Source: Planococcus citri
Lineage: Eukaryota; Arthropoda; Insecta; Hemiptera; Pseudococcidae
NCBI RefSeq assembly: GCF_950023065.1
Contig: NC_088681.1
Location: 30,290,836 to 30,354,835 of the forward strand
Length of the DNA stretch: 64,000 nucleotides
Direction of reading: 5' to 3'
This document shows positions 1 to 13,400 of this stretch, piece by piece; the stretch's first letter is position 1, and the number at the start of each line of letters is the position of its first letter. Under the pieces are notes generated by a model that saw nothing but the letters and a program-made list of their open reading frames with translations, searched no databases and had not been told where the DNA came from. The translations under genes were made by a program, and so were the position numbers.

Positions 1-1170
1 TAATAAGAAGGGCAAGTTCTTTTTTTCTTCAAAAAGTTGATATTACAATTTCATATTTTTGCAACCAGTTTTAAGCTTTCAACGGAAATTTCCATACGAG
101 TCCTCCTCTCCTCTTGCCATGTACAGAAACAAAACAACAAGAAACTCGTAAAATTCAAAATCCGACTCCTTATCCTTAAATTATTTTTTTTCTTGCGAAA
201 AAATAGGTTAACAATAAGAGAAGATTATTATTGAACAGAAAAAGTGTGATTTTTACCAAAAGAGTATACGACTATACGTATGTATTTTGAGAATACTTAA
301 ATCAAACGAAACCGACCTTTTTTAGTAATTTTTTTACTAGAAACATTTTTATCGGAGCCAACGTGAATTATTTTAAACTTTTCGGGATCAATTTCCTGTT
401 TTTCCGAAACCTTTGGAAACATGTTCTGTAATTTGTGTAAAATTTGTATGAAAATCAATTGTAGACTCGATTCCTTCACTCTAAAATTTCCTTTTTAGGT
501 ACATACAATCATCCCCCTCCATTCAAAAAACACAAAAAGATACAAAATTTCAAAAAAAAATTTCCAACATGAAGAAATCTAAGTAGATAATGCACCAGTT
601 GATTTTATTTTTATTTGGAGTGGAACATTCAGGAGAAAAGTGAGAGGAGAGAACATGAAAATCTCATTTTTTTTTTCAAGTTTCATATAGCAAAAAATAC
701 ATTTTTGACCAGTGCGACAACTTTAAGTAAATTTTTCCATTTATCTCATTTTTCAGAAAAACTTGAAAAATACAATTTTCTAGTTCTCATTTGCCACAAA
801 TGCCCCTGTAAAAGGGCGCAAAAAAGATAAGAAGAAATGTAAGGAAAACGAGTTCAGCTATATGGTAAAAAACAAATGAACTGTGTAAGTACATTATATA
901 TGAAAATTCATTTCGATCGGAATTTCTTCACGAATATTAAACTTTATTTCTAGAACATGAAAAAATTGTAACTTTTTCTTTCTCCACGACCTAAATAAAA
1001 TTATTTTTGGAAAATTTACCAATACAGGTAGGTAGGTAGGTAGGTATACTTGTTTTGAGACTTTTTTAAAATTTTAAAATAGACCCTCGTGAAGCAGCTA
1101 GGCAGTCAGACACGGACCAAAAAATTTCAAATTTTTATCATCTTTTTGAGAACATTTGAAGCGTGCACCA
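1..1170. repeat. ~1.1 kb repeat, copy A (direct, diverged)
   Basis: The segment is matched in the same orientation, with many substitutions and small indels, by 3870-4980. Shared landmarks are the TTCTTCAAAAAGTTGATA block near the left end, the run around 600-680 with the GAAAAGTGAGAGGAGAGAACAT motif, and the block near 1060-1150 ending in TCATCTTTTTGAGAACATTTG. No convincing protein is encoded. Copy A may start upstream of the window. A TAGG tandem run lies at about 1025-1045. The family is unknown. Confidence 0.75.
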
Positions 1171-1479
1171 AAAGAACCAGATAAGTCAAAAATTTTCAAA
1201 AATGTTTTTAAGGCCAAATTAAATTCATACCTACTGAGGAGTAAAAAAGTGTAAGTATAAGTAGTCCATTTAGATTTTGAAAAAATCCGATTTTTTTGTT
1301 GTAAAAATGACCATTCCAAAGTAGAGCAGAGGAGAGAAATGATCCGAGACCAAATCTTTAGTAAGTTATAATCGATTTTCATCAAATCCAAGTTGTTACT
1401 AACTTTTTGGTTTTGATTGATTTTTTCACGAAAAGGTTGACTAAAAAAATCTAACTATACAGTAGGTATGACCCGAAAG

Positions 1480-2080
1480 TAGTGCTCGATGGCTTTTATT
1501 TCCAAGTGGAATTCGATAACTGGCTGCGAATAAATGAACCAGTTTCAAAATTCGATCAGCGAAAATGGTTCAATTTTTCACGCTCTACAACTTTTGTTTC
1601 AAGCTTTTTTCTCTATCTTCAATTTTTAGATAATTGTCAAAAACTGGCTGCTAAATGCGAACCAATGAACCGGTTTCAAAATGTGATTGAACAGACTTGT
1701 GTAATTTTTTACGCCCTACAACTTTTGTTCCATGCTTTTTTCTCGATCTTCAATTTTTAGGTAATTTTTGATAACTGGTTGCAAATTAATGAACCGGTTT
1801 CAAAATCCGATCAGCGAAAATGGTTCAAATTTTCACGCTCCAAGTACAACTTTTGTTTCAAGCTTTTTTCTCTATCTCCAATTTTTAAATGTTTGTCAAA
1901 AACTGGTTGCTAAATGCGAACCAATGAACCGGTTTCAAAATGTGATTGGACAGAATTGTGTAATTTTTCACGCTCTATGTACCTACAACATTTTTGTTTC
2001 GAGCTTTTTTCTTCATCTACAATTTTTGGGTATTTTCTGTTAACTGGTGGCAAATTTATGAATCGGTTTCAAAAAATTCA
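1480..2080. repeat. Tandem repeat, four to five units of ~130-145 bp
   Basis: Units beginning near 1514, 1636, 1769, 1901 and 2045 each carry an AACTGG-TGC block, then ATGAACCGGTTTCAAAA, then TTTTTCACGCTCTACAAC and CTTTTTTCTCTATCTTCAAT. Alternate units are more alike (GATCAGCGAAAATGG in units 1 and 3; TGTGATTG in units 2 and 4), giving a ~280-bp higher-order period. Short open frames here only follow the repeat and are not genes. Confidence 0.8.
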
Positions 2081-2360
2081 TATTAGGTAAGTATCACGTT
2101 TTTGTCGCCTTAGTGTATAAAATACATTACGCCAATAAAAACCAGTTTGAATTTTTTGACCAACCCGGTTTTTCAATTTGTGGACACCCTGTACTTGGGC
2201 CATCGCTTTTGAAAGCCCTTATTTTTCCCTACTCAACGCCGCTTCATTCATTTCACTAGCTCTTTCCACTTACAATCAATAAAACACACCGAGCACTACT
2301 TTTGTGTCATAAGTACTGTATAATGTATAGTACCTTATTACGTAATAACACATGACTCAA

Positions 2361-2474
2361 CCCTCAAACGACAATTGATGTAAAAAAATACATCATGTTG
2401 TGGAAAATTTTTTCTTTTCAACGTGATGTAAAAAATTACATCAAGTTGTCGTTAAGGACATTGTTTATGCAGGG
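2361..2474. mobile_element. Small MITE-like palindrome, piggyBac-like ends
   Basis: An inverted pair CGACAA-TTGATGTA (left) and TACATCAAGTTGTCG (right) closes on a short loop. The outer ends read CCCT on the left and AGGG on the right; the right end is followed by TTAA and the left is preceded by CAA, a possible decayed TTAA target. CCCT ends with TTAA duplication are the known piggyBac pattern. The superfamily assignment is tentative. Confidence 0.45.
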
Positions 2475-2950
2475 TTAAAATCACTTTCTTTTTTTGTTTT
2501 TATTTTGTTTTCCAAGTAAGTAAGTCACATGACGATATCGCACCGTGGAAACTTCCAAATACGACTTTACCGATCGTAAAAAAAGTATGATTCACGATAA
2601 ACTGAAAAAATTTTCAATAAAACTACAACTTGGATGTCAAGGTTATGCTAGCTTTTCCTTCGAAAAGGTGACAAACATCCTTTCCAAGCGATAGGTAATT
2701 TTTGAGTCAGCCAATTTTTCTTATCGTGGGTAACGATTCTTTTTTCATGTTGTTGATAAACATTGTTGCGTAATAATTTTTCGAACTGTCAATGCTTGGT
2801 AATATACTGCACATCTTATCGTCGAAAAGTAAAGTCACTTCCCTTGCCACTTGGCATTTTTGAATATATTTTGGTAATTTTGGATTGAGTGAAACGTTAA
2901 TTTACGCGTTGAATAATTATTTTGTGTCGACAAATTGCCTATTTTCCAAG

Positions 2951-3163
2951 ATGAATCGTTGGATAGCTCTGATAGCTCTTTTATCGGTGTTTATTGATTT
3001 TATTGTGGCCGGACCGATTGGATTTTTCTACACCGCAGCAGGTTTAACCATAACTGAATTCTTTATCGCAACCACTTCACCCGTTGGCCCTTTCATCGCT
3101 GCATCCTTGTTCCCTATTTTCATTGGAATTGTAACCATTGTAGGAACATTATGCCCTTGTTGA
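2951..3163 (+). CDS. Small predicted secreted hydrophobic peptide, 70 aa
   Basis: The frame from the ATG at 2951 encodes 70 residues. Residues 1-20 are a typical signal peptide (MNRW, hydrophobic core, then VAG as a likely cleavage site). The mature ~50 residues are very hydrophobic with glycine and proline breaks (GPIGFFYTAAG, SPVGPF) and end in TLCPC. I do not recognise the family. The frame opens upstream at non-ATG codons, but the ATG directly before the signal peptide is the sensible start. AATAAA lies near 3378. Upstream are a GATA-type CTTATCG site (~2818) and a GGAAACTTCC site (~2547); both occur in promoters of insect immune genes, but either could be chance. The gene sits between the two copies of a 1.1-kb repeat, so it may belong to a local duplicated array. 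A membrane micropeptide is the alternative reading. Confidence 0.55.
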   Translation: MNRWIALIALLSVFIDFIVAGPIGFFYTAAGLTITEFFIATTSPVGPFIAASLFPIFIGIVTIVGTLCPC

Positions 3164-3869
3164 AAATGATGAAGGTACCAGAACTTACTTTTGAATCAAT
3201 AATGCTGTTTAAAAAAAACTATATCTAATTTTCTACAGATGTTACATTCATTTTGAAGATTTTTTTAATTCAGTTTAACACGATTGTTATCAATATGACG
3301 AAATGTTTAGAACGAAATAGAATTAAACCTAATATCGATAAAAAAAAATGTAAAAAAAACTGAATTTTAATAGAAAAAATAAATTGCATTATATTATACT
3401 GTTGCCATAAATTTTGTTCATTTGTACGATGTTTCTAATCAACGAATTCGAGTCAGCTAAATCTTATTTATGTATGTATCTGCTTACATAGCCTTTTTGA
3501 GAAAATACACGAAAAGTCATACCTATTTGGTTGGATTTCTAGAGATACGCAGAATTAATGTATAAACGAGAAGCACCTAGTATCACCCAGTCAAATGTTT
3601 TTAGTGAAATCGGAATGTGAAATTTCTTCAAAATGCTATTTTCATAAAACATTAAAATTTTAAAAGTAAATTCAAGCGTGTATCATTCTCGAATTTTTAA
3701 ACCTCGTACTTTACGCATACAAAAAAAAATGGAACTAAAGCTGAAGCATAAGAAATATGGGGGTATGACAGAAGGCTGCTAGTATCCTAAACATTAGCAA
3801 ATTTGAAGTCCAAATAAAAAAATTAAAAAAAAACAACTTTCTGCTTAAATAATAAGTATAGGCCAAGAG

Positions 3870-4980
3870 TAACGAGTTTTCTTTTTTTCTTCAAAAAGTT
3901 GATATAAAAAATTCATAGTTCAGAAACAGGTTTTAAGCTTTCAATGGAAGTTACCGTGTGAGTCCCTCTCTCCTCTTCCCATTAACAGAAAGAAAACAAG
4001 AAGAAACCCTGAAAAATTCGTGATTTATACCGAACGAGAAATACATACTTACAAGAATATTTTGAAAATTCATAAAACGAAAAATTGATATAATTTCATA
4101 ATTTTTGTTGCAAGAAATAGTTTTATTGGAGTCTACGTGAATTATTTTAATTTTTGCGGAGGTAATTTTCCTTTTTTCAGAGACCTTTTGGGAACATGGT
4201 TCTGTAATATGTGTAAAATTTCTACAAAAACCACCTGTAAAGTCGAGTTCTTCACTCTAAAATTTCCTCTCTAGGTAGAGGAAACATAAACAAAAATTTT
4301 TTCCAGCATGAAGAAATCCAAGTTGACGTATGAGAGATTTCCCGAATCTCCACCAAGACTTGATACAATCAAAAATAATTTTTCCTATATTTCTTTGCAA
4401 GGTGCTCACATTTTTACCCCAAAAAATATCAATCACATTTTTTTTTTTTTGAAATGGAACATGCAAGAGAAAGGTGAGAGGAGAGAACATTAAAATCGAT
4501 TTTTTTTCAAGTTTCAAATAGCGAATAAAAATACGTTAGCAGTGTTCGTACTTTGGGTAAATTTTTCCATTTAGTTCATTTTTCAGAAAAACTTGAAAAA
4601 TAAAAATTTTCTCGTTCTCATACATCACAAATGCCTTTGTAAAAGGTTGCAAAAAAGATAAGAAGAGATCTGTGGGAAACGAGCTTTTGGGTAAAAAACG
4701 AATGAACTACGTAAGTAAGTTCCTATATTAAAAATCATTTCTATCGCCCCATCGGAATTTCTTTACAAACATTAAACAAAACTATTTCTAGAACATGAAA
4801 AAATACAGTTTTTTCCTTCCCATCACCTCAATAAAATTAGGTAGATCTAGGTACCTTCGGAAGAAAAATTTTTTTCGAGACTTTTTTAAAATTTTGAAAT
4901 AGACTTTTGTGGAGGAGGAAGTCAAGACACAGTCCAAAAATCTAAAATTTTCATCATCTTTTTGAGAACATTTGATAACA
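3870..4980. repeat. ~1.1 kb repeat, copy B
   Basis: Second copy of the segment at 1-1170, same orientation, offset about 3.8 kb. It keeps the TTCTTCAAAAAGTTGATA start, the GAGAGGAGAGAACAT motif (~4475) and the TCATCTTTTTGAGAACATTTG end (~4955-4975). The opposing short frames at 4257-4517 are shadows of this non-coding repeat. Confidence 0.75.
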
Positions 4981-7900
4981 ATTTTTTGCTAAACTTCGTC
5001 AAATAATTATAGCAATTTGAGCATGTGTTCATTTAAACATTGTTATTTTTTTCACACCTGGTTGCACCCAAATCCAAAAAAAAGGGCTCATGTTTTATGA
5101 AGCACTATGTACTTATTTGTATTTGGTTAAATTCTTCGTCTACATTGATGAATGTGACGACGTTGGATTAAAAAAAATCCTCATCACACGTACACGAAGG
5201 CTTACGTACATCTGTCATTCGAAACACAATGAACGTTGATTTTTACCTGCTGTACAAACAATCTTGCTTAATACTCGACAAACTTTTATAAAAAAAATAT
5301 TCTCCTAAATATCCTATCCTAATACGCAGGTTAAATAGATAGGTAGGCGTAAATTGGGGAGGTCATTAAACTTGAATTTTTCAATGAATAATTCATCGAC
5401 GACGTTGAGATGAGTGAGCTTAAGTTATGCCGATGATGCGGTTTATTTTATCAGCCCGAGAATGTCAATAAAATAATAATAAACGTCAAACATGTGCTTT
5501 CTCTTTAACAAAACTATTTCTCGAAGAATATTCGGTTTTAGAGTTGCTCAAAAAGCGTTTATTACGATTCGGAAAACCTTTGATGATAATTGTACCGTAA
5601 CCGTGGTGTAGATAATACGATTCGTATTCGGAATTTTCGAGTCGTTTAGTACCTACTTTCTCAAGTTGTCAAATATTTCCATAATAATTCGCGTTCTCTG
5701 GCATGTACATCTACATACATGAGCATAAGTGCAGCTTATTTGTAAGAGCCTAATGACCTGTATTTTATCTTTCTCTCTTCCTCTTTTTTTTCCTCATTCA
5801 ATTTGTAAAATTATCCTTTCACTCTACGGTGGTTGAGTTTTGAAAATTTTCGAGAGCGAAAATGGGTAATTTTTCATTAAATTTTACCTCTCGTGCGTCC
5901 AAAAAACTTACGGTCGAGTTCGAGAAAATGGCAAAACTTCAAAATACGTCTTTTGCTCGCCAACGGGTCGCCACGCCGCCTCGACTGTGTGTTAATTTCG
6001 AACAAAATATAGTCGAGCCTATTTTCATGATCCGTCGTCCAGACAGGTGAAGATACGCATAGAATGAAACAGAATACAGAAAGAGAATCAGAGAATAAGA
6101 GAAAAAAACACACTATTTCGAATAAAATAAACACCGACTAGAGAGAATAAAAACGTTGAAAAAACTATGACATTGGATGAGTGCCCAAAATCCAAAACTG
6201 ACTCATATATGTATGCATCGCGTACGATAATATACGGACACAATACAAGATGTACCAAGTGTACACCGTGTACATGTATGTCAGGGATGAAACGAGCACA
6301 TTTTCATCTCTATTACCAGGCTGTCTATTTATTTTACAAAAATGCGTGAAATTTGGCCGAAAATTACTTCGCAGCACACCTGTACAAAGTAGGTAGGTAT
6401 GTAAACCATACACGCCACGTCAGCTTTTAAAATTCGTATCATTTGTACGAAACTAGACTAGGTAGCTATTTACCTTATACTTATAATTTGGATGAACAAA
6501 CCCACCACACGTGTTCCCTCGGGTGCTATATTAAAAAGGGAAAAATTGCGTAAGTACATGTTAGAGGTAGGTACTTGGTATGTATAGTAATTTTGCTCTT
6601 GGATCGTTTATTCTACGCGTAATTGTCGACAAAAACCAGTGAAAGCTTTGCACTTCACTTTAGTCTCTAGAACACGAGATAAAAATTATCAACACAAAAA
6701 CTCTTTCGGTGTTGTTTTCACTTTAACTGCTCTCTTGTATCATTAAATTAAAATTTAGGGTGTATTTTCATTAAATGGAGCGAATATGGCCCCAGTACCT
6801 TGTCTAAAAATATGGCTTTATCTGGACAAATCGCAGGTATGTAGTGTTTTATTTATTTTTTGGTAATGTGGGTAGCAGCGAAATGGTCTGGATTGTGGTT
6901 TCCATCCTGAAATGAGGAAATTACTGAAATACCTACATTTTTAAAACATATTTTTCTACCACCATAAATTGCAGATTTTTTGAAACCTCAGAACAGCAAC
7001 AAATTTTCAGAGTTATGGTCGGGAAACTAAAAGCACGAAGTCGCAGACAAATTGTCTTCGCAATTATAGAAATCACAAAGGAGGGGTGGAGAGGAAAGAA
7101 TAAAGATCTGAAAAAACAACATGTTATTTCACGAGGTTTTTAAGAATTCGCATTAAAAAATTTAAAAACTTCGACAAACTGATAATTTTTTGGCCAACAG
7201 GGGAAGAATGGTTTGTAAAAAACTTCTGACCGAATTCAAAAGACTTAAGAAGTAAGGTATAAAGGCAGCAGCAAAGGAGTAAAATATTTCGGAAAAAATC
7301 AACAATACTGTTTTACGTGTCTTAGGTAAAAGTATAAATATTATTAGATGTTGAATTTTATTTTTCAATTTCTGGAGGATTTATGAAAATTTATGAGATC
7401 CATTTTCTATAAAAAAAAATATCAAGTGGTGGAAAGCTGAAATTTGGTTTAATTTTGATCTCCTTGAATCAACTGGCTGTGGTTTTGAGCCATTTTGAAG
7501 CCTTCGACAGATTATTAGATTTTCAGTGTTGAGAAAATCATAAAAAGGAACGAAATGAAATTCAGCATTTTTTCAATACAGGAAAATCCAAAAATTTGTT
7601 ATTGGCTTTAAAAGAGCTCCAAATCATAAACCAATTTAATTCAGCTTCCTGTCCAAATTTTATTAAATTTTAATTTTTTTGTAGAAATTGGCTCAAATGG
7701 TTTTTAAAAATTCGCAAAAAATTCAAAAATGAAATTCAGCTCTTAAAATTTAGTCTAGTGGTATGCTGTTGAATGCACTTTTGACTTTTTTGGGCAATCC
7801 AAAAAAAATGACTGACAGCAGAGAAATATGTATTTTTTTGTTTTTTTTTTTTGTTCGTAGATGTAGAAAAGAGGAAGGAAGAGAGGAGAGTGGGTGGTGG

Positions 7901-10480
7901 CCAATAAAATCAAACTTATAAGCTAAAAAATTTACAGACAAAATTCTAAAATTTCACGAGTTATCTAAAATTTTGGAGATAACCACAAATTCCCTCAAAT
8001 GCCAAAAGTCAGAATTTCTCATTTTTTCACAAAAATTATCAATCATAGAATCAAAATAAAATTTAGCATTTTTTCAACACTCAGGCAAATTTAAAAATTT
8101 GCCATGCATCGGCTCTAAAAAAAAACGAAATCATAAATCAAATTTTGGCTCTCTGTCCCAATTTTTCTGGATTTTCATTTTTTGTAGAAACTATTGATCC
8201 AAATTTGAATAATTTTCAAAAATTCATCAGAAATTCAAAAATGAAATTCAGCCCACAAAATTTGTTCTAGTGATGTAATGTTCAACTGCTATCGATTTTT
8301 TTTGTGTGATCCAAAAAAAATGACTGCGGGTTGAAATGGTATTTTGTAGAATTGCCTCGAATTTAAAAAGAAGGAAGTAGAGCAGCGAGATGTTTAAGAT
8401 TTAGCAGGGTCTCGAAGAAAAAAAAACAAAAAAAAAACAGTTTGATTGGAATCGATCTACTAAAAAAACGAGGAGAGAAGGGAAGGGATTCAAAAAAATC
8501 ACTTATTTTTATGCACTTTATCATGACTGAAATTTTCATCAATTCAACTCATTCAAAATAAGATCTGATTTTACTTGCTTTTTCAACTGAAAAGAAAATT
8601 ACACCCTTTTTTCCTGCTGAAAATTAAATTTCAGTTAATTTTTACAATTTTTCCACTCAGAAAGGAATTTATTCTGGATTCAGTGAATTGAACGTGATTT
8701 TTCCCCATTCTTAGTACAATGATCAGTGAGTACCTAAATTAAATTTTTTCCTATTTAAAATGAAAAAATATTTCATTAAAACTTAAAATAAAATTTTTCC
8801 AATGTTTTGTTCGAAATGAAATTTTTATTCAATTTTTCGAATTGACGTATAGTGATACTTTTTGTTTTTCAACTCAAAAACAAATTTTTCCAATATTTGC
8901 CACTCAAAAAAAATGTTTTCCAATTTTTCCAAAATTGTTTTCAACTCCCCCTTCCCCCCTTTCTTCAAAAAAGTCCTAAAATAGAAAATTGTAATTTTTT
9001 CAAAAAAAAAATGTGAGACGAAAATTGTACGACTTTTCTTTATAAATTCTGGATGCTTCTATTTTTGTTAGAATATTTTAATCGTATGTACGTATGTTGT
9101 GTAAAAAAATTCCTAAAAATGGAGACTATTGAAGAATTAAACTGATGGAGAGGGAGGATGAGGATGATGGAAATTTTTTCCATCTTCCTTTGGCTCATTC
9201 TTCCCTCCACATCATTACAGGAAAAAAGGCAAATCACTCTATCCCATATTATAATCTACAATAATATTCAGCTTCTGAAGCTTGCAATTTCATCTCACGT
9301 TAACAGCCTATTAAAATTTGTTGAATTCACCCAAAATTTCAAATAATTATTTGTTGGCATATCAATGCATTTTATTACGTAATGAAAAATATAACTCAAT
9401 TTGCCTGGTGGCCAGATTTCCCAAAGTATGTACTTGACAAGTTGAATTTTTTGCTATCGATGACTCTGCGTTCGAGCAAACCCACAACTGTTCTTCGTCA
9501 GCTTGAATTGTTCGATATTCTAAGTTTTTAACACAAATGAGATCTCTTACGAAACGAAATTACGAGGATGACTGGACCCTCTTTTCTTTCTCATTTACCC
9601 TGTCACATCAAAATAAAAATCACAGAAGCCTCTGGATAAACTCACAAGCTAGATACTTTTTCATCTTGCACCAAAAAACGTGAAATCGCGAGAGTAATTT
9701 TTCTTTCACAAGAAAGTTGATCAATGAGAAGAACCGAACAGAGGGGGAGAAGGGAGAAGAGATCACCTAACCATCTGACCTGCATAATATTCCAAATAGT
9801 AAGCACCGTGTATATTTTCTGCTACATCTACATTCAATATCGAGCTTTGGACTGAAAGACACACATGTCGATAGGGTGGGTGTCTTGCCAGGGCGTAGGA
9901 TGTCGTTAGGCCGGATACCGCTTTGCTCAGCGAAGCCGTCAGCGTCACATTTTGCATCAGACATGAAAAATCTTGTCCCATATCAGGTGTAACTATGTAT
10001 AAAACAATGTGTAGGAGGCGAGCGGTATGCTCCGTCAATAAATACCTACCTGGCTATAGTCGACTCAACCTAAACTTAAACCTATACACAATAGGAAAAA
10101 TATGGTAGCAATGTATAAACTGCGAATGAGTGGGTTGGTTGCCTGTTGGAGTTGCAATGACGAGTGTTGCGGTGTTGAAAAAAATTTCATACAGCGAATT
10201 CATAAACGTGTGTGTGTCTTCCATTTATGGATTTTGTACATAAACACAAACAAACACACTGGCATATTATACATAGATGATCGTATATATGTTACCTACG
10301 TTTCGCATACCGACCATCTCGTGATGATGCAAGCAATATTTCTATAATACGTTCCGATTTCCGTTTATCATGCGTTTCATTAATACAAAATAGACACGCG
10401 AAAAATAGGATAGAAAAACGTGACTTTTTAGCCTATGCGAGCGATTATTTATACGTATCGAACTATTTTTTATGTTGCAG
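4981..10480. other. Intergenic DNA, no gene recognised
   Basis: Only short open frames are present. A frame at 5862-6050 ends in CAGACAG followed by GTGAAG, which could be a splice donor, but there is no family match and it is not called. Opposite frames at 9763-10108 overlap each other and look like chance. A diverged direct duplication lies at 7540-8330. The 5' untranslated exons of the gene starting at 10503 probably lie somewhere here, because its first coding exon begins at a splice acceptor. Confidence 0.6.
7540..8330. repeat. Two diverged direct copies of a ~280-bp unit
   Basis: About 7540-7816 and 8035-8330 share, in order, a CAGCATTTTTTCAA-type block, AATCATAAA-CAA, a CTGTCC block, TTTTTTGTAGAAA, AATTCAAAAATGAAATTCAGC, a CTAGTG block and CCAAAAAAAATGACTG. 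No coding potential is seen. Confidence 0.6.
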
Positions 10481-13400
10481 ATTCAGCTAAAACCAAGTTG
10501 TTATGTCGTCCAGGTACCATACGTCGACGGTGACATCGAATTATAACACAAATAGCGATAATAGACTAGGTAAGGGATACTTTCAGCTTCGCTTTTGATA
10601 CAAAATGTAGAAATATTTTAAATATTTGTTATATTTTTTTCATTTCTCGTGACGATATTCATATATTATCCTGCTTTCCAGATGAATTATTGGAAGATTT
10701 ACAAAGCACCGTAGCCACAAGGCCTATGGTAAATGGTACAACGTCGTCATCGTCGTCGTATCGAGATGGATCCACCGGATACAGAGAAACCTTCAAATCG
10801 GTCCAAACACAAAGTACAGGAAAACCTGCAGAGTCTTCTAGGGAATATCAATTCGAATATTTGAATCCGTCGAATAACACGTGTGTTGTACCAGAACGTC
10901 CGAAAAGTCCGTTCTACGATAAAGTACGCGTGAGATATTTTTTAAATGTGGCATTGTATTTTTTGAAACGAAATTCCGTTCAATAATTTTGATTTTTTTT
11001 CCACAGGAAAACATTGATTCCATTCCAGGGAAAAATGTCGGTTCTTATAAGACCGTTTCTTATCATTATAATACCAAGAAAACTGAAAATCAAAGTTAGT
11101 ACCTGAACCTATCAATTACATGTACCGAATCTAGGTAGCTTACTTTGATCAATTTTTGTAATTTTGTCGTTATTTTCTCATCTGATCAAAAGCTATAGCA
11201 ATATTCTTCATTTTTATTTTTTTATAAATTTGAAAAATTGAGATTCACTGTTGAAAATGTTATTTCTCTGCTGTTTTTTCATTTTTTTTAAAATGAGGAG
11301 TTGCGATAAGGCCACTTTTTGGGCCCATGCAGTTATCGACTCAATCACTCTTAAAATAAATGACCACTTTTTGGGTTCCAGGGGTTCCCAAAGTTGTGAA
11401 TAAAAAAAGAATTTTAGGAACCACTGAGTATTATTTTCAAAAACTTTTTTATTTTTAGCGTAAATATCTATTTTAACTTTATAAACATCATGCGAGGTGA
11501 TTTTTTCTATTTTTCGAGGGGGGGGGTTAATTTTTGGACAATTTTGGAACCACCATTGTGAACCTACCCCTTTGAGGCCTTTGAACCCCGCTAAAAAGCT
11601 TTCTACAGTTTATTAGTATCTCAAAGACCTCCATCCTATGTATCAAATTTTGAGCTCAATAAAATTTTCCACTGGTACTCAAAAAAGTCCAATTTTCCAA
11701 ATTTTCGTAATTTCAATATTTTGGGAACCCTTGGAAAAACAGAAATCTGCGATTTGCGTCAAATGTAATGTTTTAAGGTATATATTCGATTCGATTATCT
11801 AGATGAAAAAGTTTAATTAAACTCCTTAGCTCCCTGTACATATTCGTAATTTTGAAAGCTTTTTTAGAGCCCACACTTTAGTTACCCCTAAAAAAAAAGC
11901 GTTTATGCGTATCTATTTTTTCAAATAAATTGAAGAATTTACATTTGAAACACATTAGAAAGTGATCGATAAATTTTCATTTGATTTTTCCTACAACTTT
12001 CAAAATTTAGCTATTTTGGGTCAAATTCTGAGATTTTAAGTCGTTGAAATCGTGAAAACGTGATTTTAATGTTTTTTCGAAGAGTTTATTCGCAACTTTG
12101 GGAACCCCTGGAGCCCAAAAAATGGTCATTTTGGGTCAACTAACCACGGATTCGTATTTGAGACATTTATTGCAACATTTTAAGAGTGGTCCCAAAAAAT
12201 GGCCTTTATCGCAACTCCTCATTTGTCCTCAAGACTTCGACTCAGTTTAGCATTTGAGAAAATTGGCTTCCACTTTTATATCATAAATCGATTTAAAATT
12301 TGGCTCCTTCAATGAGTATGCCATGAATACTCAAATTTTAACTTGCTAAATTCGATTTTTCGATATGACAGTGCAAAAATTTGAAAACCTATTCTAGTGT
12401 AAAAATCGACACATCCAAATCGGTTGAAACCATTTTCGAGCAAATCAAAAGTTTCCAGCGAAAAATTAACATTTCTCTGGCGCTCTCGGATTACTCATAA
12501 GAAAAGTTAATTTTCACGGGGTTTACCCCCCCCCCCTCCCCTAATCCTAATTTGTCACCTTGGGAGGCAAAAGAAATGGAGGAAAAGGAAGGTCACTAAT
12601 TTTATCTAGGTTTGAAATTTAACTTCATAATTTTAATTTTTCGTTTTGTATTCCAGCAAATCCAGTGACAGAAAAATCCGGAGTAAAATTCAGGCAAAAC
12701 ATCAACGAATTAGATACCCTATTGGATGATCTGAACCACACTCAAAAAATGGAATTATCTAGTAAGTAAGTTAACTTTCTATCGTTTATCGATTTCAGCT
12801 AGATCATTGAATTCCGAATATCTAATCAATTACGTGAAATTTCAGCCTCAAATCACAGTAATCGATTGAAAGGATACGATTCAGGATTCCTGTAAGTTTC
12901 ATCTATCTGTCATTGTGTAGGTCAATTTCTTTATAATATTTTAATAATTTTTTTTCCTTCAGGGAACCATTGGACAGCAGCACTCCTCAAAAAGGACACG
13001 TGTCACGTTTCGAAGAACGTACCTTCGAAGAACAAAAATATGGTTCGAACGGCGTCGCTCCTCCGGTCAGAAGTCACGAGGTGAAAAAAGAAGTCTTTTA
13101 TAATGGCGAACCAATTGAGAGATACCACAATAAATATTCGAATAACGACTCGACGAAAGACTTACTTTACACGGGAGGTAGCCTTAGACACAGAGAACCC
13201 TCGCCAGGCAGACAATTACAAGAAGTTTACCATTACGAGACTAGAAGCTCTTCAACCAGTAAGCAAAGTTCACATAATTTAAGTTACAAAATATTCAATT
13301 TATTTTACAACACCTACTCTTTTTCTTGTGTTAACAGAAAAAAGCGCCGACCCTTCGCCTCAACGATCGATATCGAGAAACTACAATTACGAATCAGATG

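Noticed and set aside
5862..6050. 62-aa frame starting MGNFSLNF with a donor-like end
   Set aside because: The opposite strand is open over the same interval and no matching downstream exon was found; kept only as a note.
9763..10108. Minus-strand 91-aa frame (9763-10038) as an exon
   Set aside because: Two minus frames and one plus frame are open over the same bases, with no splice signals in phase and no family resemblance.
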